A stretch of DNA of 64,000 nucleotides from Comamonadaceae bacterium 2PF (GTDB lineage: Bacteria > Pseudomonadota > Gammaproteobacteria > Burkholderiales > Burkholderiaceae_C), in assembly GCA_005502875.1 (NCBI GenBank), contig SCMV01000014.1:19293-83292 (forward strand), read 5' to 3'. The notes below the pieces were generated by a model, which was given only the letters and a program-made list of their open reading frames with translations, did no database searches and was not told where the DNA came from. The position numbers and the translations under genes were made by a program. Below, piece after piece: positions 56,305 through 64,000 of the stretch. Positions within the stretch are counted from its first letter, which is position 1. The number at the start of each line of letters is the position of its first letter.

Positions 56305-56973
56305 ATGAGCGCCTCCTGGAGTGGCCTGGCCGAGCACCTGGCCTGGCTCGATCCCTGGCTGCTGCCCCTGGATGCCGGCTGGGCCTTGCCCATCAGCCGT
56401 CTGGAAACCGTGGCCTCGTTGATGGCGCTGGCCATGGTGGGCTTCAACCTCCGCGTCAACCCATGGGGCTGGCCACTGGCGATTGCCAGCTCGGCCCTGT
56501 ATGCCTTGCTTTTTGCGCGCAGTCGCCTGTATGGCGAGGCGGCGTTGCAGATCGTGTTCATCGCGCTTTCAGCCTGGGGTTGGGGGCAATGGCTGATGGG
56601 GCGCGACGGTTCCGGTCAGGCCCTGCAGGTGCGTCGCCTGGAGCCGCTTGGGCGTTGGCGATTGCTGGGCGTGACGGTGTTGCTGTGGGGTGCGATCGGC
56701 GCGATGCTTGACGCCTGGACCGATTCGGACGTGCCATACGGCGACGCCTTGCCAACGGCGGGCAGCCTGGTCGGGCAATGGTTGCTGGCGCGAAAGTGGG
56801 TGGACAACTGGCCATGCTGGCTGGCGGTCAACCTGCTGAGCATGGTGTTGTTTGCGCACAAGGGACTGTGGCTGACGGTGGGGCTTTACGGCGTGTTCGC
56901 CGCCCTGTCCTGTGTGGGCTGGGTCGCGTGGTCCAGGCGCGCTGGCGTTGATCGCTGGAGGGGGTTGCCGTGA
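56305..56973 (+). CDS. pnuC: Nicotinamide riboside/mononucleotide transporter PnuC
   Basis: 222 residues with about seven helices; SRLETVASLMALAMVGFNLR, NPWGWPLAIASSALYALLFA, VGQWLLARKWVDNWPCWLAV and the C-terminal CVGWVAWSRR fit the PnuC family. Facilitated uptake of nicotinamide riboside is driven by phosphorylation inside the cell, which the next gene (overlapping by 4 bases) would provide. It follows ftsB after 9 bases. Confidence 0.9.
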   Translation: MSASWSGLAEHLAWLDPWLLPLDAGWALPISRLETVASLMALAMVGFNLRVNPWGWPLAIASSALYALLFARSRLYGEAALQIVFIALSAWGWGQWLMGRDGSGQALQVRRLEPLGRWRLLGVTVLLWGAIGAMLDAWTDSDVPYGDALPTAGSLVGQWLLARKWVDNWPCWLAVNLLSMVLFAHKGLWLTVGLYGVFAALSCVGWVAWSRRAGVDRWRGLP

Positions 56974-57683
56974 GCGAAGCTTCAGGTGACGCTGGGCGCG
57001 CCTTGGTGATCGGCATCGTGGGTGCCGAAAGCACCGGCAAGACGCTGTTGGTCAAAGAGCTGGGGCGCACGCTGCGTGAGCGGGGGCTGCAGGTGGTCGC
57101 GGTGCCCGAGGCCCTTCGCCTGTTTTGCGATCGCGAGGGGCGCACGCCGCGTGCCGATGAGCAGCGGGCCATCGCCCAAGAGCAGACCCGTTGCATCGCT
57201 GCCGCCACGCAGCGTGGTGCCATCGTGCTGGCCGACACCACCGCGCTCATGACGGCGGTCTACAGCGAGGTCATCTTCGGAGACACCAGCCTGCACGCGC
57301 AGGCACTGGCCGAACATGCGCGTTGTGACCTGACGCTGCTCACCGCGCTCGATCTGCCCTGGGTGCCGGACGGCATCATCCGCGATGGCCCCCAGGTGCG
57401 TGAAGCGGTGGACACCTGTCTGCGCAGGCTGCTGCACGAGGGCGGCGTGCCGCACGCACTCGTCATGGGCAAGGGCCTGAGGCGACAGGCCAATGCACTC
57501 AGTTGCATCGAGCACCTGCTCAACGAGCCCGCGCGCCGTCAAAAGCAGACGGGCCCGTCCCGCTGGCGGTGGTTCTGCGACAACTGCGACGACGGGGAGT
57601 GCGAGCAGCACTGGCTGACACGTGCTGTGTCGTCGGATGGCGCGGCCGCGGACACCAGCGCTGGTCAAGCCGATGCCACCTGA
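56970..57683 (+). CDS. NadR-like AAA ATPase, probable nicotinamide riboside kinase
   Basis: 237 residues. P-loop GIVGAESTGKTLLVKELGR, then ARTLRERGLQVVAVPEALRL and ADTTALMTAVYSEVIFGD match the ribosylnicotinamide kinase domain of NadR; no NMN adenylyltransferase domain or helix-turn-helix is present. Overlap of 4 bases with pnuC makes a transport-trapping pair. The C-terminal ~50 residues carry an unusual Cys cluster (WFCDNCDDGECEQHW), which resembles a metal site and is not part of known NadR. GTG/ATG starts near 56970 overlap pnuC's stop. Confidence 0.85.
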   Translation: MSEASGDAGRALVIGIVGAESTGKTLLVKELGRTLRERGLQVVAVPEALRLFCDREGRTPRADEQRAIAQEQTRCIAAATQRGAIVLADTTALMTAVYSEVIFGDTSLHAQALAEHARCDLTLLTALDLPWVPDGIIRDGPQVREAVDTCLRRLLHEGGVPHALVMGKGLRRQANALSCIEHLLNEPARRQKQTGPSRWRWFCDNCDDGECEQHWLTRAVSSDGAAADTSAGQADAT

Positions 57684-58461
57684 GTCTCTGCCTGCACCGA
57701 CCCTGCCGGTGCTCTGGCAAGAGGATGATTGCCTTGCCATCCACAAGCCGGCCGGCTGGCTGGTTCATCGCACCGGGCTGGACGCGGGTGAAACCCGCTT
57801 TGTGGTGCAGACGCTGAGAGACCAGTTGGGGCGGCCCGTGTACCCGGTTCACCGCTTGGACAAGGGCACCTCAGGCGTGTTGCTCATGGCCTTGTCCTCC
57901 GATGCGGCCCGGCGCTTGTCGGCTTGCTTCGAGCGCCGAGAGGTGCACAAGCGCTACGTGGCCCTGGTGCGAGGGTGGCCGCCGCAAGGAGCCCATGTGG
58001 ACCATGCGCTGCGTCCGGACGATGCCCCGCCAGACGCCCCTGCGCAAGAAGCCCAGACCGATTTCCACCTGCTGGCGCGCTGCAGCCTCGATGTGCCGGT
58101 GGACCGCTACCCTCAGACGCGTGTGGCGCTGGTGGAGGCCTTGCCGATCACCGGCCGCCGGCATCAGATTCGGCGCCACCTCAAGCACTTGGCTCACCCC
58201 ATCATCGGCGACGCCACCCATGGCAAAGGCGCGCACAACCGCTGGTGGGCCGAGCACCTGGGGGTGCAGCGCCTGTGGCTGCACGCGGCCTCGCTCAGCC
58301 TGCCGCATCCGCATCGCGCGGGTGAGGGTTTGCACATCGCTTCGCCGCTGTCGTCGGCGGAGCTGAACGCAGACTGGCAGCGTTTGCTTGCCGAAAGCTG
58401 GCAGTGGGCGCAGGCTGATTCGCGTGCGCGTTTGCTGCGCGGCCTGTTGCCGACGTGTTGA
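57673..58461 (+). CDS. RluA/TruC-family pseudouridine synthase
   Basis: 262 residues. ILAIHKPAGWLVHRTGLDAG-type substrate strand, then the catalytic HRLDKGTSGVLLMAL (Asp in HRLD), ALPITGRRHQIRRHLKHLAH and PIIGDATHGKGAHN are RluA/TruC motifs; similarity in length and motifs suggests tRNA pseudouridine-65 synthase TruC. Start at 57673 (MPPESLPAP) overlaps the upstream stop by 11 bases; GTG at 57622 gives a longer form. Confidence 0.9.
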   Translation: MPPESLPAPTLPVLWQEDDCLAIHKPAGWLVHRTGLDAGETRFVVQTLRDQLGRPVYPVHRLDKGTSGVLLMALSSDAARRLSACFERREVHKRYVALVRGWPPQGAHVDHALRPDDAPPDAPAQEAQTDFHLLARCSLDVPVDRYPQTRVALVEALPITGRRHQIRRHLKHLAHPIIGDATHGKGAHNRWWAEHLGVQRLWLHAASLSLPHPHRAGEGLHIASPLSSAELNADWQRLLAESWQWAQADSRARLLRGLLPTC

Positions 58462-58506
58462 GCAGCCTGCTCAAGGCAGGGGCTCAGGCCCCTTGCGTTG
58501 ATCCGG

Positions 58507-59493
58507 TCACTGCAAGCTGCTCGACCCAGGGGGCGTGTTCGCCTCGCCAGTGAACAAGCCCGCCGCGTCGATCGGGTCGAAGTGGTAGTGCTCGCCACAG
58601 AAGTCGCAGCCAATCTCCACCTGGCCTTGCTCGGCGATGATGCTGTCGATCTCTTGCTGACCCAGGCTGCGCAGCATGTCGGCCACGCGCTCGCGCGAGC
58701 AGGTGCAGACAAAGCGCGGGCCAGTGGGGCCGGCCTTGGGCTCGAAGTAACGCAGGTCTTCTTCCCAGAACAAGCGCCGCAAGATGGTTTCTGCGTCCAG
58801 CGTCAGCAGTTCTTCGCGCTTGAGGCTGGCCGCCAGCGTGGCGATGCGGTTGTAGGCCTCGTCGAGCTCCTCCTCGGTCGTGGCCACGCGGTCGGTGCCC
58901 GCCAGGTTGGCCTCGCCCTCGACGGGCATGCGCTGGATCAGCAAGCCTGCAGCGATCTCGTCGTTGGCCGCCAGCACCAGCTTGGCGTCAAGCTGCTCCG
59001 ACTTGCGCATGTACTGCTCCAGCACCTCGCCCAGGTCGTTGAGCAAGCCGCCATCGACATGGTTGAGCGAGACCACACCCTGGTAAGGCTGCTGGCCGGG
59101 CTGGCGGTCCTTCGGGTCGAGCGTGATCGCGCAGCGTCCCTTGCCGTGGTTGTTGACCAGCACCTCCAGAGGCAGGCTGCCGCTGTCGGTTGACGGGATC
59201 TCTCCCACCACCTTGGCCGTGCTGCGAAAGGACAGGTCGGGCTGCGCCTCGGTGACGGCCAGCTTGACAGGGCCATCGCCGAAGATCTGCAGCACCACCG
59301 CGCCGTTGAACTTGATGTTGGATTGCAGCAGCACCGTGGCCGCGCTCATCTCGCCCAGTAGGCGGCGCACCGGCTCTTCGAAGCCGCCGCCGGCTTCGCG
59401 CCGACGCAGCAACTCCTGCCAGGACTCGGTCAGGCGCACCAGGACGCCGCGCACGGGCAGGCCCTCGAACAGGAAGGTGTGCAGTTCACTCAT
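58507..59493 (-). CDS. hslO: Redox-activated chaperone Hsp33
   Basis: 328 residues. Holdase activated by oxidation and heat. The redox switch is present: CTCSRERV (C-x-C) and IGCDFCGEHYHFD (C-x2-C), which bind zinc in the reduced form. The N-terminal domain (FLFEGLPVRGVLVRLTESWQ) and PQFGDGPVKLAVTE-type core fit the family. MSELHTFLF at 59493 is chosen; the frame to 59529 overlaps the gamma-carbonic anhydrase end. gamma-CA lies 16 bases upstream. Confidence 0.94.
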   Translation of the reverse strand: MSELHTFLFEGLPVRGVLVRLTESWQELLRRREAGGGFEEPVRRLLGEMSAATVLLQSNIKFNGAVVLQIFGDGPVKLAVTEAQPDLSFRSTAKVVGEIPSTDSGSLPLEVLVNNHGKGRCAITLDPKDRQPGQQPYQGVVSLNHVDGGLLNDLGEVLEQYMRKSEQLDAKLVLAANDEIAAGLLIQRMPVEGEANLAGTDRVATTEEELDEAYNRIATLAASLKREELLTLDAETILRRLFWEEDLRYFEPKAGPTGPRFVCTCSRERVADMLRSLGQQEIDSIIAEQGQVEIGCDFCGEHYHFDPIDAAGLFTGEANTPPGSSSLQ

Positions 59494-59509
59494 GGCAACT
59501 CGATTCAAC

Positions 59510-60046
59510 TCAGGTGGACGGCGCGTCAATGCGCACCATCGCGGTCTTGTATTCGGCCGATTTGGCCACGTAGAGGCCCGTGCCCAGATGCATGCGCAGC
59601 AGGTCGGCCTCGGCCAGCGGGCGCACGGCCTTGGCGGGCGAGCCCATGATCAGCATGCCGTCCTCGAAGACCTTGCCCTCGGTCACGAGCGCACCGGCCG
59701 CCACCAGGCAGTTCTTGCCAATCACGGCGCCGTTGAGCACCACGGCCTGGATGCCGACCAGGGAGCCGGCGCCAATGGTGCAGCCGTGGAGCATGGCCTG
59801 GTGGCCCACGGTCACGTCTTCGGCGATGTTCAATGGAAAGCCGATGTCCGTGTGCAGCACGGATGACTCCTGCACGTTCGAGCGCGCGCCAATGAAGATC
59901 GGCTCGTTGTCGCCGCGCAGGGTCACGTGCGACCAGACGCTGCTGCCTTCGGACAGGGTCACATTGCCGATGACGTCGGCCGATTCGGCCACGTAAGCGG
60001 TCGGGTGAACGGTCGGGGCCTTGTCGTGGATGCGGTAGAGCGCCAT
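59510..60046 (-). CDS. Gamma-carbonic anhydrase family protein (YrdA-like)
   Basis: 178 residues of left-handed beta-helix repeats: VTLSEGSSVWSHVTLRGDNE, IGARSNVQESSVLHTD, EDVTVGHQAMLHGCTIGAGS. The three zinc-binding histidines (VLH; GHQAMLH) are in place, but the acidic catalytic loop of Cam is absent, as in most bacterial homologues, so activity is uncertain. First gene of the hslO transcript. Confidence 0.9.
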   Translation of the reverse strand: MALYRIHDKAPTVHPTAYVAESADVIGNVTLSEGSSVWSHVTLRGDNEPIFIGARSNVQESSVLHTDIGFPLNIAEDVTVGHQAMLHGCTIGAGSLVGIQAVVLNGAVIGKNCLVAAGALVTEGKVFEDGMLIMGSPAKAVRPLAEADLLRMHLGTGLYVAKSAEYKTAMVRIDAPST

Positions 60047-60180
60047 GGTGGACTCGTTGGGGGTGGGGTGTTGATTCTAAAAGCCCGAGCGCTGGTGTGA
60101 AGGACCCCGCCTCAAGGCAAAATCGGGGGCATCCGAATCACCGAAACCGTTCACCGCGTCTCCGGGCGCAGGGAGTCCGC

Positions 60181-60729
60181 ATGAAAACCGTTGGCGACAA
60201 ACTGGCATCGTTCAAAGTTGTGGGCGTCAAGCCCGGTTTCAAGCACCCTGAAGAACACGGCCAATCTGCCTTCGAGGAGCTGACCGAGCAAAGCTTTCCG
60301 GGCAAGTGGAAGGTCATCTACTTCTACCCGAAGGACTTCACCTCGGTGTGTGGCAGCGAAGTCGAAGCCTTTGCCCGCCTTGCCAAGGATTTCGCCGATC
60401 GCAATGCCGTGCTGATGGGTGGCTCGAGCGATAACGAACATTCCAAGCTGGGCTGGCGCCGCGAAGCGCCCCAGATCGATCAGCCTGGCCACCATGCCTT
60501 CGCCGACGAATCCGGGCAGCTGATCGACCAACTCGGTGTGCGCGATCGCGCTGCGGGCATCGCCTTGCGCGCCACGTTCATCGTCGATCCGGACAACGTC
60601 ATCCGCCACGTGTCGGTCAACAGCCTGATGGTGGGGCGCAACCCCGATGAGGTGCTGCGCGTCCTCGACGCCCTGCAAACCGATGCAGCCTGCGCGTGCA
60701 ATCGTCCCTTGGGCGGCGCCACGCTCTGA
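60181..60729 (+). CDS. AhpC-type peroxiredoxin (mycobacterial-like)
   Basis: 182 residues. Peroxidatic motif KVIYFYPKDFTSVCGSEVEA (PxxxTxxC, with CGSE instead of CPTE), later RATFIVDPDNVIRHVSVNSL and the C-terminal CACN motif as resolving cysteine. The sequence resembles mycobacterial AhpC more than enteric AhpC. AhpC of this type may depend on AhpD or other reductants; none is adjacent. ATG at 60181 preceded by CAGGGAG. Followed by yaaA after 63 bases. Confidence 0.9.
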   Translation: MKTVGDKLASFKVVGVKPGFKHPEEHGQSAFEELTEQSFPGKWKVIYFYPKDFTSVCGSEVEAFARLAKDFADRNAVLMGGSSDNEHSKLGWRREAPQIDQPGHHAFADESGQLIDQLGVRDRAAGIALRATFIVDPDNVIRHVSVNSLMVGRNPDEVLRVLDALQTDAACACNRPLGGATL

Positions 60730-60792
60730 CGAGTTCCGCGAATCGTCACTGCCAATCGCCGCTTCGGTCCGACGTTGCCCACCCTTGAAAAG

Positions 60793-61569
60793 ATGCTGAT
60801 CCTGCTGTCTCCGGCCAAGAGCCTCGATTACGACACCGCACCCACCACCGATCGCCACACCCTGCCGCAGTTCACGGCCGAGTCGTCAGCGCTGATCGAG
60901 GTGCTGCGCCCCTACACGCCCGCGCAACTCGCCTCCCTCATGGACCTCAGCGATTCGCTGGCCACGCTCAATGTGGCCCGCTACGCGGCCTGGTCACCGC
61001 GTTTTTCCGCGCGCAACAGCAAGCAGGCGGTGCTGGCTTTCAACGGCGATGTCTACGAAGGCCTGGACGCCCCCAGCCTCAAGCAAAAGGACCTGGACTG
61101 GGCCCAGGAGCACGTGGCGATCCTCAGCGGCCTGTATGGCATCTTGCGGCCACTCGACTGGATGCAGCCTTACCGGCTCGAGATGGGCACCAAGCTGGCC
61201 AATCCGCGCGGCAAGGACCTCTACGCCTGGTGGGGTGACCGCCTGGCCGAGCACCTGAACCACCAGCTTGCCGAGCAGGGCAGCGACGTGGTCATCAACC
61301 TGGCCTCTCAGGAGTACTTCAAGTCGGTCAAGCGCAAGGCTTTGAAGGCCAGGGTGGTCGAGTGCGTCTTTGAAGACTGGAAAGCCGGTCAATGGAAGGT
61401 CATCAGCTTCCATGCCAAGCGCGCGCGCGGCATGATGGCGCGGCACGCCATCCTCCAGCGTGCCAAGGCCCCCAAAGACCTGCTGGGTTTCAACGCCGAG
61501 GGCTATGCACACGACGTCGAGGCGTCGACACCTGAAAGGCTGGTCTTTCGCCGCCGACTGGAAGGCTGA
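60793..61569 (+). CDS. yaaA: Peroxide stress protein YaaA (DUF328)
   Basis: 258 residues. [20 protein letters not shown] and [19 protein letters not shown] are the YaaA signature; [20 protein letters not shown] and [15 protein letters not shown] follow. E. coli YaaA lowers free iron during peroxide stress. ATG at 60793 gives the family N-terminus. Its position after the peroxiredoxin fits. Confidence 0.94.
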   Translation: MLILLSPAKSLDYDTAPTTDRHTLPQFTAESSALIEVLRPYTPAQLASLMDLSDSLATLNVARYAAWSPRFSARNSKQAVLAFNGDVYEGLDAPSLKQKDLDWAQEHVAILSGLYGILRPLDWMQPYRLEMGTKLANPRGKDLYAWWGDRLAEHLNHQLAEQGSDVVINLASQEYFKSVKRKALKARVVECVFEDWKAGQWKVISFHAKRARGMMARHAILQRAKAPKDLLGFNAEGYAHDVEASTPERLVFRRRLEG

Positions 61570-61580
61570 CAGGTCGAGCC

Positions 61581-62417
61581 ATGGACAGCCGCCAGGCCAT
61601 CACCCCCGAGTTGCGCGAGTGGCTGCTCGCGCAGGTGGCAGCCGGACACCGCGCAGATCGGGTGTTCGCGTCCATGCAGGCCAGTGGCTGGGACAGCAGC
61701 GTGGCGCTGGAGGCCATCCGCGAGGTCATGCCGGATGTGGCAGACGGCTTGGACCTTGAGCCCATCGCGATGCCGGACCTGCCGGGTGGTGCAGGGCACC
61801 GCGTGCAGGCACACGACCGTCAGGTCGAGGTGGTGGTCGGCATGCGGCAGCCCCGCATCGTTGTCCTGCGCGACCTGCTCAGCGGCGCTGAGTGCGACGC
61901 CTTGATCGAGCTTGCGCGCCCGCGGCTTTCGCGCTCTGAGACGGTGGTCAACCGCACCGGGGGCAGCGAAGTCAACGCCGCTCGAACCAGCCAGGGCATG
62001 TTCTTCTCGCGCGGCGAGGGCGATCTGGTCGGTGCCATCGAGGCCCGCATCGCGGCCTTGCTGAACTGGCCCGTTGACAGGGGAGAGGGCCTGCAGGTGT
62101 TGCGCTACGGTGTGGGCGCAGAGTACCGGCCCCACTTCGACTACTTCGATCCGGCGCAGCCTGGCAGCCAGGCCATCCTCAAGCGGGGAGGGCAGCGGGT
62201 GGGCACCGTGTTGATGTACCTGAACACGCCCGAAGCCGGTGGCGCCACCACCTTCCCCGACGCGGGCGTCGAGGTTCATGCGCTGCGTGGCAGCGCCGTC
62301 TTCTTTGCTTACGAGCAACCCAGCCCGCTCACCCGCACATTGCATGGCGGCGCGCCCGTGCTGGCTGGTGAGAAATGGGTGGCCACCAAGTGGCTTCGCG
62401 CTGGGCGCTTTGACTGA
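61581..62417 (+). CDS. 2OG-Fe(II) oxygenase, prolyl-4-hydroxylase-like
   Basis: 278 residues. The C-terminal P4Hc domain shows iron ligands H-x-D in YRPHFDYFDP and a distal His (TLHGGAP), then the 2-oxoglutarate-binding Lys in EKWVATKWLR. VGTVLMYLNTPEAGGATTFP is the hallmark core strand. The N-terminal ~90 residues form a helical pre-domain (MDSRQAITPELREWLLAQVA). Substrate unknown. Starts 11 bases after yaaA, so probably co-transcribed. Confidence 0.9.
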   Translation: MDSRQAITPELREWLLAQVAAGHRADRVFASMQASGWDSSVALEAIREVMPDVADGLDLEPIAMPDLPGGAGHRVQAHDRQVEVVVGMRQPRIVVLRDLLSGAECDALIELARPRLSRSETVVNRTGGSEVNAARTSQGMFFSRGEGDLVGAIEARIAALLNWPVDRGEGLQVLRYGVGAEYRPHFDYFDPAQPGSQAILKRGGQRVGTVLMYLNTPEAGGATTFPDAGVEVHALRGSAVFFAYEQPSPLTRTLHGGAPVLAGEKWVATKWLRAGRFD

Positions 62418-62483
62418 CACGGCGGGCAGGTGCCCGCCATGACGCCAGTCGGGGCCTGAGGGCAGACCCCATCGGTTCAGCGC

Positions 62484-63872
62484 TCAGGCGCTGCGACGGC
62501 GACGGGCCATCACGGCGGTGCCGCCATCTCCGGCTTCTTGCCGCCCACCACCTTGGCGGGAGGAGGCCTGCTGGCGCCCACCGCCCCCTTGGCCGCCGCG
62601 CGAACCCGAGCCCTGGCCTGCGCCCGACGAGCCTCGCTGGCCGCCGCCGCTTCCGGACCGCTGGCCACCGCCACCGCCCGTGCCGCCATGAAGCACGCGT
62701 CGCCCCAGCTGGATGGGCTCCGGGCGCGCATTCGGGTCGGGGGCAAAGCCAGGGATCACCTCGCGCGGGATCTGGCGCTTGATGAGCTTCTCGATCGACG
62801 CCAGGAAGCCGTCCTCGTCCACGCACACCAGGGACACGGCTTCGCCTTCGGCGCCTGCACGGCCGGTGCGGCCGATGCGGTGCACGTAGTCTTCCGGCAC
62901 GTTGGGCAGTTCGTAGTTCACGACGTGGGGCAGCTGATCGATGTCGATGCCACGCGCGGCGATGTCCGTGGCCACCAGCACGCGCAGGTCGCCCGTCTTG
63001 AAGTCGGCCAGCGCCCGAGTGCGCGCGCTCTGGCTCTTGTTGCCGTGGATCGCCATCGCCGTGATGCCCTGCTTGTCGAGGTACTCGACCAGGCGGTTGG
63101 CGCCGTGCTTCATGCGGGTGAACACCAGCACCTGGTGCCAGTCCTGGCTGAGGATCAGGTGGCTCAGCAGTTCCTTCTTGCGGTCGCGGTCCACCGGGTG
63201 GACCTTCTGCGCGATCGTGTCGGCGGTGGCGTTGCGGCGGGCGACTTCGATCACCCGAGGCGAGTTCAGCAGGCGCTCTGCCAACGCCTTGATTTCGTCG
63301 GAAAACGTCGCGGAAAACAGCAGGCTTTGTTTTTTCGGGGGCAGGATATTCAGCACACGACGGATATCGTGGATGAAACCCATGTCCAACATGCGATCTG
63401 CTTCGTCAAGGACGAAAATCTCGACGTCATCGAGTTTCAGGTTTCCTTGTTGGTGGTGGTCGAGCAAACGACCCGGCGTGGCAACCAGGATATCGACGCC
63501 TTGGCGCAAGGCGTCAATTTGGGGGTTCATGCCGACCCCACCAAACATGACCATCGATTTCAATGGCAGGTATTTGCCATAATTTCGGACACTTTCCTCG
63601 ACTTGAGCTGCCAGTTCGCGCGTCGGGGTGAGCACCAGCGCGCGGATCGTGCGCTTGCGCGCACCCTCAGGTGCGGACGCAGACAGCTTTTGCAGCATGG
63701 GCAGCGTGAAGCCAGCCGTCTTGCCGGTTCCGGTTTGCGCCCCAGCCAGCAAATCCCCGCCAGCGAGCACGGCCGGAATGGCTTGCGACTGGATGGGAGT
63801 GGGGTGGTCGTAACCCGATTCTTGGATGGCACGCAAAATCGGTGAAGACAAACCCAGGTTTTCAAAGGACAT
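62484..63872 (-). CDS. rhlE: DEAD-box ATP-dependent RNA helicase RhlE
   Basis: 462 residues. Q motif [20 protein letters not shown], Walker [16 protein letters not shown] box [16 protein letters not shown] (LFSATF), [20 protein letters not shown] and [13 protein letters not shown] make a complete helicase. A glycine/serine/glutamine/arginine-rich tail ([20 protein letters not shown]) follows, as in RhlE of Betaproteobacteria. MSFENLGLS at 63872 is chosen rather than the upstream frame. The window ends 128 bases upstream of the start. Confidence 0.95.
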   Translation of the reverse strand: MSFENLGLSSPILRAIQESGYDHPTPIQSQAIPAVLAGGDLLAGAQTGTGKTAGFTLPMLQKLSASAPEGARKRTIRALVLTPTRELAAQVEESVRNYGKYLPLKSMVMFGGVGMNPQIDALRQGVDILVATPGRLLDHHQQGNLKLDDVEIFVLDEADRMLDMGFIHDIRRVLNILPPKKQSLLFSATFSDEIKALAERLLNSPRVIEVARRNATADTIAQKVHPVDRDRKKELLSHLILSQDWHQVLVFTRMKHGANRLVEYLDKQGITAMAIHGNKSQSARTRALADFKTGDLRVLVATDIAARGIDIDQLPHVVNYELPNVPEDYVHRIGRTGRAGAEGEAVSLVCVDEDGFLASIEKLIKRQIPREVIPGFAPDPNARPEPIQLGRRVLHGGTGGGGGQRSGSGGGQRGSSGAGQGSGSRGGQGGGGRQQASSRQGGGRQEAGDGGTAVMARRRRSA

Positions 63873-64000
63873 ACAGCGAGCCCGCTTGGGAAGGTCTGCA
63901 CAAATGAGCGCTGACCATGGTTGAGGGCACTGACATGACCGGATTGGCGGTTGAGCGCTCTTCCGGCAGGCGTTTTGCGCGCGTTTCGCGCCCATTTCCC

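Overview
The window is a stretch of chromosome from a high-GC (roughly two thirds G+C) Gram-negative bacterium. I would place it in the Betaproteobacteria, order Burkholderiales, most likely the Comamonadaceae / Rubrivivax-Leptothrix-Aquabacterium neighbourhood. The reasons are the gene orders pyrG-kdsA-eno-ftsB, rpsU-yqeY and hda-HAD-pcnB-folK, the fused indolepyruvate:ferredoxin oxidoreductase, the pmbA/yjgA/mog block, KDO and outer-membrane genes (kdsA, pldA), an Anbu proteasome homologue, and a nitrate assimilation locus with a phosphatase-kinase fusion. The placement is an inference from gene content; no rRNA is present. Coding density is very high and uniform. I saw no insertion sequence, prophage, CRISPR array, rRNA or convincing tRNA, so this is core chromosome rather than an island.

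Layout. 1-5.3 kb: end of a LysR regulator, then a BMP-type ABC importer operon (ATPase, two permeases, lipoprotein). 5.6-11 kb: fused indolepyruvate:ferredoxin oxidoreductase, an exported DUF2314 protein and a DMT-family exporter. 11.1-20.5 kb: nitrate assimilation locus. One minus-strand operon encodes a NirB-N-like flavoprotein, an exported double PilJ-N/P-box-like protein, nitrate reductase NasA and YbiB. Divergent from it is a PP2C phosphatase/Ser-Thr kinase fusion, followed by the convergent nitrate transporter NarK. Both minus-strand units have sigma-54 (-24/-12) promoter sequences upstream. 20.6-31.4 kb: housekeeping genes (dcd, PHP phosphatase, YciO, glutaredoxin, plsY, AI-2E-family permease, hda, HAD phosphatase, pcnB, folK, rpsU, yqeY). 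31.4-35.5 kb: TRAP transporter with permease genes and binding-protein gene convergent. 35.6-43.3 kb: pmbA, yjgA, mog, an aminoglycoside-phosphotransferase-like/SDR pair, DUF72, cysE, trmJ. 43.4-51.8 kb: suhB, pldA, M48 lipoprotein protease, mutS, Anbu, PlsC-type acyltransferase. 51.9-58.5 kb: pyrG, kdsA, eno, ftsB, then pnuC with a nicotinamide-riboside-kinase-like ATPase and a pseudouridine synthase. 58.5-64 kb: hslO (Hsp33) with gamma-carbonic anhydrase, AhpC-like peroxiredoxin, yaaA, a 2OG-Fe(II) prolyl-hydroxylase-like protein, and rhlE.

How the genes work together. The most distinctive module is nitrate assimilation: NarK imports nitrate, NasA (Mo-bisMGD, [4Fe-4S], C-terminal BFD-type [2Fe-2S]) reduces it, the flavoprotein probably supplies electrons, and Mog (37.6 kb) contributes to the cofactor. 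The exported tandem PilJ-N protein and the cytoplasmic phosphatase/kinase fusion lie inside the locus and have no assigned role. Together they suggest an undescribed nitrate-sensing or post-translational control layer on top of NtrC/sigma-54 control. A second group (hslO, peroxiredoxin, yaaA) is redox protection. No dedicated nitrite reductase is visible in the window.

Start codons were moved inward from the longest open frame wherever a better ribosome binding site, signal peptide or family N-terminus supported it. Such choices are noted in each entry.
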